From positions 1 to 42,672 of IMG/VR virus record IMGVR_UViG_3300044776_000069: DNA of 42,672 nt; one strand, 5' to 3'. Numbering within the stretch: the stretch's first letter is position 1; each line of letters opens with the position of its first letter. Made by a program: the position numbers and the translations under genes. The notes under the pieces are model-generated. The model was not told the DNA's origin, searched no databases, and saw nothing but the letters and a program-made list of their open reading frames with translations. This stretch comes from a virus. Shown one piece after another: positions 7,026 to 13,210 of the stretch.

Positions 7026-9209
7026 ATGGATTATCAACAGTTCCTAGAGAGCAAGGCCGTCACTAACCGCGCGACCGGTGTCATCGCCGGGGAATTACCA
7101 CCGCACCTGTTCCCGTTCCAGCGGGACATCGTGCGCTGGGCTCTCGCCCGCGGGCGGGCGGCCATCTTCGCGGATTGCGGACTTGGGAAGACGATCATGC
7201 AGCTTGAGTGGGCGGCCCGTATCCCCGGTCGCGTCCTGATCTTGACCCCGCTCGCCGTCGCCGCCCAGACGGAGCGGGAAGCCGCGCGGTTCGGCATCGA
7301 GGGCGTGTCCCATGCGCGCCGCTCGGACACGGGGGCAAAGATCGTCGTCACGAACTATCAGATGGTCGATCACTTCGATCCGTCCGCGTTCGCCGGTATC
7401 GTCCTCGACGAGTCCAGCATCCTCAAGGCCTTCGATGGCGCCACCCGTACTAAGTTGATCGAGCTGTTCGCGAAGACGCCGTATCGGCTCGCCTGCACGG
7501 CGACGCCGGCCCCGAACGACTTCATGGAACTTGGGAACCACTCGGAGTTCCTCGGCGTCATGCCGCGCTCCGAGATGCTCTCCATGTTCTTCGTCCACGA
7601 TGGGGGAGAGACCCAGAAATGGCGCGTGAAGGGTCACGCGCAAGACGCCTTCTGGCGCTGGTGCGCGTCGTGGGCGGTGATGATGCGCAAGCCCTCGGAC
7701 CTCGGCTACGATGACGATGGCTTCGACCTGCCGCCGATCCGATTCCATCGCCACGTCGTGCGCGCGGAGCACGCGGATGGGTTCCTGTTCCCGATGCCGG
7801 CATCGAGCTTGCAGGAACGCTTGGCCGCGCGTCGCGACACGACCGACGGACGATGCCTCGCCGCTGCTGAGATAGCGAACCAGCACGACGGCCAGACGCT
7901 CGTCTGGTGCAACCTGAACGCCGAGTCGGACGCACTGACGGACGCGATCAACGGCGCCGTGGAGGTACGGGGGTCGGACACCGACACGGAGAAGGAACGG
8001 GCGATGGAGAACTTCTCCGCTGGCTCGGCCCGCGTCCTCGTCACGAAGCCGACCATCGCGGGGTTCGGGATGAACTGGCAGCACTGCAACAAGGTGATCT
8101 TCGCCGGGCTCTCGGACTCCTATGAGCAGTTCTATCAGGCGATCCGTCGGTGCTGGCGATTCGGTCAGGTTAACCCGGTGGACGTGCACATCGTGACGGC
8201 CGACACCGAGGGGGCGGTCGTCGAGAACATCAAACGCAAGGAAGCAGACGCGGCCAGGATGGCCGAGAGGATGGTGGCGCACATGTCTGATCTCAACAAG
8301 GAATCGCTCGCTGGCGCGGTGACGAGGACCACCGACGCCTATCAACGACGGACGGAATCAGGCGACGGGTGGACGCTGACCATCGGCGACTGCGTGGACG
8401 TCCTCGCCGAGATGGCGGATGAGTCCGTTGACTTCACCGTCTACTCGCCGCCTTTCGCATCCCTCTATACCTACTCCGCGAGCGAACGCGACATGGGAAA
8501 CTGCGCCGACGATGCGGCCTTCTACGAGCACTACCGGTTCCTCGTCCGCGAGTTGATCCGCGTGACCAGGCCCGGGCGCCTGCTCTCGTTCCACTGCATG
8601 AACCTTCCGACGAGCAAGGTCAACTTCGGCTACATCGGTATCCGTGACTTCCGCGGCGAGTTGATCCGACTGCACGAGGCAGAAGGGTGGATATATCACT
8701 CCGAGGTCGTGATCTGGAAGGACCCGGTGACCGCGATGCAGCGCACGAAGGCGCTCGGGCTCCTGCACAAGCAGTTGAAGAAAGACTCCTGCCTGAGCCG
8801 CCAGGGGATACCGGACTACCTCGTCACGATGCGGAAGCCCGGCGATAATCTCTCGCGCGTCGAGCACACCAACGAGACGTTCCCGGTGAGCGAGTGGCAG
8901 CGGATCGCGTCCCCGGTCTGGGCGGACATCAACCCGTCGGACACGCTGCAATTCCGATCAGCGCGAGAACACAAAGACGAGCGGCACATCTGCCCGCTGC
9001 AGATCGAGGTGATCCGACGCGCACTCCGGCTGTGGAGCAACCCCGGTGACCTGGTGCTCTCCCCCTTCGCCGGGATCGGATCGGAGGGCTATGTCGCTCT
9101 CCAGATGGGGCGACGGTTCGTCGGGGCGGAGCTGAAGGAGTCCTACTTCTCGCAGGCCTGCCGGAACTTGGCGGCGGCGAAGGTCCAGTTGGAGCTCGAT
9201 GCTGGATGA
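7026..9209 (+). CDS. SNF2-like helicase fused to N4/N6-type DNA methyltransferase
   Basis: The product is 727 aa. The ATG at 7026 is preferred; an in-frame TTG at 6990 lies inside the -35 box. The N-terminal half is a superfamily 2 helicase: ADCGLGKT (49-56), VLDESS (126-131), TAT (158-160), and a C-terminal lobe ending in QAIRRCWRFGQ. The second half is a beta-class amino-methyltransferase with order IV then I: catalytic SPPF (474-477) and AdoMet-binding FAGIG (681-685). It may methylate phage DNA against host restriction while translocating; the target is unknown. I see no paired restriction nuclease. This is one of two genes on the plus strand, divergent from the early operon and convergent with the late array. 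Confidence 0.9.
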   Translation: MDYQQFLESKAVTNRATGVIAGELPPHLFPFQRDIVRWALARGRAAIFADCGLGKTIMQLEWAARIPGRVLILTPLAVAAQTEREAARFGIEGVSHARRSDTGAKIVVTNYQMVDHFDPSAFAGIVLDESSILKAFDGATRTKLIELFAKTPYRLACTATPAPNDFMELGNHSEFLGVMPRSEMLSMFFVHDGGETQKWRVKGHAQDAFWRWCASWAVMMRKPSDLGYDDDGFDLPPIRFHRHVVRAEHADGFLFPMPASSLQERLAARRDTTDGRCLAAAEIANQHDGQTLVWCNLNAESDALTDAINGAVEVRGSDTDTEKERAMENFSAGSARVLVTKPTIAGFGMNWQHCNKVIFAGLSDSYEQFYQAIRRCWRFGQVNPVDVHIVTADTEGAVVENIKRKEADAARMAERMVAHMSDLNKESLAGAVTRTTDAYQRRTESGDGWTLTIGDCVDVLAEMADESVDFTVYSPPFASLYTYSASERDMGNCADDAAFYEHYRFLVRELIRVTRPGRLLSFHCMNLPTSKVNFGYIGIRDFRGELIRLHEAEGWIYHSEVVIWKDPVTAMQRTKALGLLHKQLKKDSCLSRQGIPDYLVTMRKPGDNLSRVEHTNETFPVSEWQRIASPVWADINPSDTLQFRSAREHKDERHICPLQIEVIRRALRLWSNPGDLVLSPFAGIGSEGYVALQMGRRFVGAELKESYFSQACRNLAAAKVQLELDAG

Positions 9210-9448
9210 GCCAGCCTCGCCGGTGGTCCGCGGTCGAGTCGGTCGCGAACGTGGCGATCGGATACGGCGTGGCGCTGGTCGCCCAGTTGACCATTTTCCC
9301 ACTCTACGGCCTGCACCCAGAAATTGGACAGAATCTTGCCATTGGGGCATGGTTTACCGGCGTGTCGCTGGTCCGTTCCTACCTGATTCGCCGCCTGTTC
9401 AACCACAGAGCCACACCCCGTCCAACATATCGACCCGGACCGAGATAG
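9206..9448 (+). CDS. DUF7220-like small membrane protein
   Basis: The product is 80 aa, ATGA-coupled to the methyltransferase stop. The start (SQPRRWSAVESVANVAIGYGV), a second hydrophobic segment (NLAIGAWFTGVSLVRSY) and the end LIRRLFN match the pattern I recall for DUF7220 phage membrane proteins, often found beside phage methyltransferases or replication genes. Two membrane segments are likely. Function unknown. Confidence 0.75.
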   Translation: MSQPRRWSAVESVANVAIGYGVALVAQLTIFPLYGLHPEIGQNLAIGAWFTGVSLVRSYLIRRLFNHRATPRPTYRPGPR

Positions 9449-9556
9449 GCCCGCCTGGGGCAAATGGTGAAGCGGGCGCCGCCAGCGCTGCGGGCAGAGG
9501 GACAGACGAATCGCTCGTCCGTATGGTTGGCCGCAGGGAGCCGACGACGCCCTATG
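9449..9556. other. Convergent intergenic gap
   Basis: This 108-nt gap separates the ends of the rightward methyltransferase pair and the leftward late array. It holds a weak hairpin, GCCCGC (9449-9454) with GCGGGC (9472-9477), and a short GACGA/TCGTC repeat further on. Neither has a T-run. A terminator would be expected here but I cannot point to a convincing one. Confidence 0.3.
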
Positions 9557-10381
9557 TCAGCGGACCAGCGCCAGCCCGACGCCGCCAGAAACCGCATCGT
9601 CCGCGTAGTTCACGATCCCGTTGGCCTGGCCGGCATGCATCTGCCCGAAGAGCGAGATGTCGTAGGCTTCCGCCAGCGGGATATAGACCTCGTAGTCCTG
9701 GTAGGACAATCCGAGGTTCACGACGACGCGAATCGCCCCGGGGATTTCCGCGATCGCCATCAGCTCGCCGCCGGCGTCCTCCCAGAGCGAGAAGTCGATG
9801 AACTCCTTGATCCCGTCGGTCCCCATGCCGGTCGACAACACGTACCACCCGCGCACGTAGCCCGTGAGGTACAGCGTCTTCCCGTTGAACGGGACCTCGT
9901 AGGCGAACTTGGATTCCAGTAGCACGCGATCAATCGAGGCGGAGGCCGAGTCCGTGCCGGATGAGTTGTGCAGCCAGCCGACACGCCCGCCACGAAAGAG
10001 CCCGGTCGCGTCTTCATTCACGCGCACGAACGCTTCCGGCAGGTAGTTGTTCTCGTTGATCGGGCTCGACTCCGCCCCGACCGGCCAGTTGACGGCACGC
10101 CAGGTGAACGCGAGATACGGGTCCAGGGACACCCCGCCGATCACGACGGGTGCGCGGAGCACGCTCGCCGCCATCGAGGCTTGCGCTTTCAGGTAGGGAG
10201 CGTTGGCCTGGTCCCATGACTCGCTCGAGCTGTAGTCCGTCGCGATGTACATGGGCAGGTGTTGCCGGAACCGCACGGGCTCCCGCCCCTGCGCCCGCGC
10301 GAGCGAGCACAGGGACAGGCCGACGACGAGGATCCCCGCTACCAGGCAGCTAACGGCTGCCAGTCGGTTACCGGCGCGCAT
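9557..10381 (-). CDS. pldA: OMPLA-like outer-membrane phospholipase A (phage-borne)
   Basis: The product is 274 aa from ATG 10381 (TGATG overlap with the upstream gene; a GTG at 10384 is the alternative). Residues 1-30 are a signal peptide ending ARA|QG. The mature protein follows the PldA/OMPLA plan: FRQHLPMYIATDY near 38-50 (E. coli has a QHKPNY-type start), LAFTWRAVNW (90-99), ENNYLPEAF (110-118; E. coli has ETNYEPEVF), and the active-site segment WLHNSSG (136-142), with H138 and S140 in the catalytic His and Ser positions. D151 replaces the third catalytic residue (Asn in E. coli). It ends with an outer-membrane-style beta strand. OMPLA hydrolyses outer-membrane phospholipids on destabilisation. 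Next to the endolysin, it probably breaches the outer membrane during lysis. Confidence 0.88.
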   Translation of the reverse strand: MRAGNRLAAVSCLVAGILVVGLSLCSLARAQGREPVRFRQHLPMYIATDYSSSESWDQANAPYLKAQASMAASVLRAPVVIGGVSLDPYLAFTWRAVNWPVGAESSPINENNYLPEAFVRVNEDATGLFRGGRVGWLHNSSGTDSASASIDRVLLESKFAYEVPFNGKTLYLTGYVRGWYVLSTGMGTDGIKEFIDFSLWEDAGGELMAIAEIPGAIRVVVNLGLSYQDYEVYIPLAEAYDISLFGQMHAGQANGIVNYADDAVSGGVGLALVR

Positions 10382-10569
10382 CACTGCGGCACCCCGGGCG
10401 CCGGGAGTTTGAGGCGGATACCGACGAGCCCGAGCCCCTCGGCAAACTTCGTGATCGCTGCGTTCCAGTCGATGTCGCCACCATCGGAGAATGAGGACAC
10501 AATCGGAATGAGCGCCGCGATCATCAGGGCCAGACCGCTAAGAATTGCTTTTGACTTGAGCCAGTTCAT
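10381..10569 (-). CDS. Small membrane protein, possible holin
   Basis: The product is 62 aa with an ATG at 10569 and an AAAGG/GAGGG-rich stretch upstream. One membrane span (ILSGLALMIAALIPIVSSF) follows a short basic N terminus. The rest is amphipathic (WNAAITKFAEGLGLVGIRL). Location between the endolysin and the phospholipase suggests a lysis role such as a holin or pinholin, but single-span proteins of this size have many other functions. Confidence 0.65.
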   Translation of the reverse strand: MNWLKSKAILSGLALMIAALIPIVSSFSDGGDIDWNAAITKFAEGLGLVGIRLKLPAPGVPQ

Positions 10570-10639
10570 GTCGACCTTTCACCCTCTGCACGTTTCCTCT
10601 TCCTGTTCTCGGCATCCCCCGTGCCAAGCGTCGGGATTC

Positions 10640-10714
10640 TGGTGGCGGGGGCGGGGATCGAACCCGCGTCCTCCGGGTTATGGGCCCGGCGCTCTACCTC
10701 TGCGCTACCCCGCT
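10640..10714 (-). tRNA. tRNA with CAU anticodon, initiator (fMet)-like, CCA encoded
   Basis: The 75-nt cloverleaf reads on the minus strand. The acceptor 5' strand is AGCGGGG (10714-10708) and the 3' strand CCCCGCC (10650-10644), leaving an A1:C72 mismatch, with discriminator A73 and encoded CCA. The T arm is canonical (GCGGG, TTCGATC, CCCGC). The anticodon stem CCGGG/CCCGG gives the three consecutive G:C pairs (29-31:39-41) typical of initiators. The loop CCCATAA has anticodon CAU and C33 instead of the nearly universal U33. The D stem has one G-A mismatch. An unpaired 1:72 and the GGG/CCC stem argue for initiator rather than elongator Met or Ile2. Its 5' end overlaps the endolysin stop. Confidence 0.85.
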
Positions 10715-11196
10715 CCTGTCGCTGGCGTCAACGCGGCCACGAGCCGCGCGCGCACAATATCCATGTTCATCGCCGGGCAGTCTTTCGCGACGCCCGGAAT
10801 CTCACGGTGCCCCAGCACGTTTTCCGGCTTGATCCCGTAGCGCAGGCACCACGCGCGGAGTACGCGGTCCACCGACTCGATCTGCGCCAACGTGTAGATG
10901 CCGTTCCCGATCAGGCACACTGCGAGGCTCCGGCTGTTCCAGCCTTGCGCGTGCGCGCCGATCTCCTGCGGCTCGAGCTCCGCGTCCATGTCGAGCGAAC
11001 GACCCGCTTGGATTGCGCCGTCGTAGAGCGTGTCGCGGCGATGCTTCGCGCGATCCTCGGCGGTGATGTAGCCCGAGAGTATGACGGCGTGATAGCCACA
11101 ACCCGCCCAGCCGCGCGCGAGGTGCCACTTGTTGATATCGAGCACCGTCCCCCACTCGGACGCGGAGCAATGGACGATGATGTGTGTCGGTGTCAC
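10705..11196 (-). CDS. N-acetylmuramoyl-L-alanine amidase endolysin (T7 lysozyme-like)
   Basis: The product is 163 aa from GTG 11196, overlapping the upstream stop as GTGA, with GAGG upstream. It is an Amidase_2 domain with no extra binding domain: zinc ligands H9 (IIVHCSAS), H130 (GHREI) and C140 (KDCPA), plus Y35/H36 (GYHAVI) and K138 corresponding to the T7 active-site residues. It cuts the amide bond between MurNAc and the stem peptide. There is no signal peptide, so a holin is needed. Its stop codon TAG (10707-10705) coincides with bases 8-10 of the downstream tRNA, so RNase P cleavage would remove the stop from the message. Confidence 0.95.
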   Translation of the reverse strand: MTPTHIIVHCSASEWGTVLDINKWHLARGWAGCGYHAVILSGYITAEDRAKHRRDTLYDGAIQAGRSLDMDAELEPQEIGAHAQGWNSRSLAVCLIGNGIYTLAQIESVDRVLRAWCLRYGIKPENVLGHREIPGVAKDCPAMNMDIVRARLVAALTPATGAG

Positions 11197-11567
11197 GCGC
11201 GCTCAACCTCGTGGACGCCGGGCTGCATGTAGTCGGTCGGCGGCAGTTCCTTCGACCAGTCCTTCGTCTCGTGATACGTGCAGCCGGTTCCTTGACAGAG
11301 AATCGAAACGCGCCCGTGGTACTGGTCGTCGTCGATTTCCCCGCGCCCCTTGCACTGCGGGCAAACGAAAACGAGCAAGGAAGGCTGCTCGATGGCGAGC
11401 ACGAGATGGATTTTGGCGCGGCTGCCGACTGGCCACCCTCGATCAACGTGATCGAACTCACGACGAATGCGATCAAAAGCCTCTTCCAGCGCGCCTCGCC
11501 CCGTCCGATTGGTTCGGCACACGTCGGTGATGATCTGATGCGATGCGGCAATGCCGGGGATGTTCAT
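11193..11567 (-). CDS. Small protein with DnaJ-like zinc knuckles
   Basis: The product is 124 aa. ATG 11567 overlaps the upstream stop as ATGA; a longer frame to 11672 runs through the neighbour. The C-terminal half contains CPQCKGRG and, 15 residues on, LCQGTGC, close to the CxxCxGxG repeats of the DnaJ zinc domain. The N terminus has an alpha-helical region (GALEEAFDRIRREFDHVD). Location in the lysis segment does not explain it. Function unknown. Confidence 0.7.
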   Translation of the reverse strand: MNIPGIAASHQIITDVCRTNRTGRGALEEAFDRIRREFDHVDRGWPVGSRAKIHLVLAIEQPSLLVFVCPQCKGRGEIDDDQYHGRVSILCQGTGCTYHETKDWSKELPPTDYMQPGVHEVERA

Positions 11568-11809
11568 GGCAACACCGGCACCCATCGGTCCGCTTCTTGT
11601 TCCACAAGTTCGACCGGCGTGGAGTTGATGCAAGCCGTAAAGAGAAAGGTAACGTGCTTCAGGATGTCCCACTGACCTATCCCTACTCCGCGTTCAAACC
11701 TGGTTTGTCCGCGCGCCGATCCGTCGAGGCTTTCATAGCTGAACTCAAGGAACGGCTCTCCATCCGGTAGCTGGTTGTTGAGCACCACCGTTTCGATTAA
11801 GACCTTCAT
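11564..11809 (-). CDS. Hypothetical protein
   Basis: The product is 81 aa, ATG 11809, with a purine-rich GGAAGGAAAT upstream and ATGA overlaps at both ends. The composition is mixed alpha/beta (KVLIETVVLNNQLPDGEPFLEFSYES, then KHVTFLFTACINSTPVELVEQE). I recognise no family. Coupling on both sides is the main evidence that it is real. Confidence 0.65.
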   Translation of the reverse strand: MKVLIETVVLNNQLPDGEPFLEFSYESLDGSARGQTRFERGVGIGQWDILKHVTFLFTACINSTPVELVEQEADRWVPVLP

Positions 11810-11991
11810 GATTTCCTTCCTTCCATCGACTTCCAGAGCATCCCCGCGACCACGCCCCATTGCGCGATCAGCGCCAGCGTCACGCTCTGCGCGACCTTCG
11901 GCCCGTGGTAGGCGACGGCGCAGGTTCCAAGAAGTAGCGTCGTACATAGTGTTACCGCAAATAGCAGCTCGATCTTCTCTCGGTGCGTCAC
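11806..11991 (-). CDS. Two-span membrane protein, holin candidate
   Basis: The product is 61 aa from GTG 11991 (GTGA overlap). It has a short basic N terminus (THREK), first span (LLFAVTLCTTLLLGTCAVAY), polar turn (HGPKVAQS), second span (TLALIAQWGVVAGMLW), then a basic tail (KSMEGRKS). This is the layout of class II holins. It lies three genes upstream of the endolysin in the same operon. I consider it the best holin candidate, ahead of the single-span protein at 10381-10569. Confidence 0.7.
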   Translation of the reverse strand: MTHREKIELLFAVTLCTTLLLGTCAVAYHGPKVAQSVTLALIAQWGVVAGMLWKSMEGRKS

Positions 11992-12539
11992 CGAAGCACC
12001 TTGATCTCTCGGAGCAATTGGTCCGCTCCGATCTCCTGCCCGCGACGGATGCACATGAGCCATATCGCAGGCGTCTCATCGGGGTGCGCCCCGAACCGCG
12101 CGGACTCCTGACAGAGCGCCGCCATTCCGAATCTAAGCTCGATGATGCCCCACAACACCACGTCATCGGCTGGCAGTTCCGGGTCGTTCACGAGTCGCCG
12201 AAACTCACCGAGCATGGCCGGATCCGGGACGTAGCCGGCTTGTTCGATCATCGCCGCCAGTGCGACCGTGTTGATCCGGTAGTCACTGCCGTGGTCGGCC
12301 CTCCCGCGTACCGCAGCCGACGCCTTCGAAGCCTCCAACCAGGTCGCGACCTTGACGGTCTCGATCTCGATGCGCTGGAGCTGCGCGCGAACTGGATCGA
12401 CGACCGCGGTCTCGAACTCGGCGATCGCCTTCGCGAGCCGTGCATCCCACAGCTTCACCGCGACGCCGTAAAATATCCCGCCCCACGCGAGGATGATCGC
12501 GTTAATGAGTGCGATTTCTTTCAGGCCCAATTCGTTCAT
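11988..12539 (-). CDS. Membrane-anchored helical protein
   Basis: The product is 183 aa, ATG 12539. One N-terminal membrane segment (EIALINAIILAWGGIFYGVAVKL) is followed by a helical, probably coiled-coil stretch (LAKAIAEFETAVVDPVRAQLQRIEIETVKVA, in two helices) and a globular C-terminal half with two Cys. It is GTGA-coupled to the holin candidate. An i-spanin-like role could be considered from the topology, but the C-terminal half is longer than usual and there is no o-spanin partner. Function unknown. Confidence 0.65.
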   Translation of the reverse strand: MNELGLKEIALINAIILAWGGIFYGVAVKLWDARLAKAIAEFETAVVDPVRAQLQRIEIETVKVATWLEASKASAAVRGRADHGSDYRINTVALAAMIEQAGYVPDPAMLGEFRRLVNDPELPADDVVLWGIIELRFGMAALCQESARFGAHPDETPAIWLMCIRRGQEIGADQLLREIKVLR

Positions 12540-12576
12540 CCCTTCAGCGCGTCTCCCCAGCCGCGCGTCGGCCTAG

Positions 12577-12891
12577 CTAAATGAGGTAGCCTCCATGATC
12601 GGCGTCGACGGATGCCGCCGCCTCGATGAAGTCGCAGGCCAGCCCGGGATCATCCGCCAGCATCGTCTCGACGATCTCGTGCAACGCCTCGTACTTCGTC
12701 CGCACCGTAAACGTGGCCCGGATTCTCCGGCGCAGAATGGGGTCCTCGATTCGGTCGTCCACAATCTTCATGGCCTCGGCGAACTCGCGCCCGCCGATGT
12801 TCTTCATCTCGGCGGATAGCATCGATCCGCCCTCCATCGCCTTCGAGCGCGCGATGTGTTCCTTCCACTGCTCCAGCGTTCGCTTGCTCAT
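12577..12891 (-). CDS. Hypothetical helical protein
   Basis: The product is 104 aa, ATG 12891 with AAAGGAG upstream and an ATGA overlap with the preceding gene. It is almost entirely helical, with charged helices (TLEQWKEHIARSKAMEGG; DDRIEDPILRRRIRATF). It sits at the border of the tail and lysis modules. No family recognised. Confidence 0.7.
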   Translation of the reverse strand: MSKRTLEQWKEHIARSKAMEGGSMLSAEMKNIGGREFAEAMKIVDDRIEDPILRRRIRATFTVRTKYEALHEIVETMLADDPGLACDFIEAAASVDADHGGYLI

Positions 12892-13208
12892 ACACGCTCC
12901 TTTACCTGGAAGATGGCGCGGGCGATGAACTCCGACACCGCGCCGCTGGCGGCCTTAAAATCCACGCGTATCGTCCCCGCCTCGACGAAGATGCTCGTCC
13001 CCGTCGGCCAGGCGATGTTGAACGCGCCCGAGGCGATCGTTCCGCAACTAAAGTTTGCTTCGGCCTGGCCGCCGTTCTTGTAGTAGGCCGTGACGGCGTA
13101 CCCATCGTAAGACGTGTCGATCCCCTGCTTGTTGCGAATCGTGATCTCTGTCGGCCTCGGCTTGTCGCTGGTGAAAAACTCGCGGCCATGCGTGCGCACG
13201 TGAAACAT
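12888..13208 (-). CDS. Small beta-rich tail-associated protein
   Basis: The product is 106 aa, ATG 13208. It has the look of a compact beta domain: EITIRNKQGIDTSYDGYAVTAYYKNGG, split into two strands, and TSIFVEAGTIRVDF. This is similar in kind to the small beta-sandwich proteins encoded next to tail-fibre genes. It directly follows the glycosidase-like tail protein. Structural role inferred from position only. Confidence 0.6.
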   Translation of the reverse strand: MFHVRTHGREFFTSDKPRPTEITIRNKQGIDTSYDGYAVTAYYKNGGQAEANFSCGTIASGAFNIAWPTGTSIFVEAGTIRVDFKAASGAVSEFIARAIFQVKERV

Positions 13209-13210
13209 AA

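Noticed and set aside
7095-8345. 416-codon minus-strand frame under the methyltransferase gene
   Set aside because: Shadow of the well-supported plus-strand gene, Arg/His-rich with no motif.
9379-9597. Minus-strand 72-codon frame at the convergent gap
   Set aside because: Overlaps both gene ends, no ribosome site, uneven composition.
9464-9922. Plus-strand frame over the OMPLA gene
   Set aside because: Antisense to a protein with clear OMPLA motifs.
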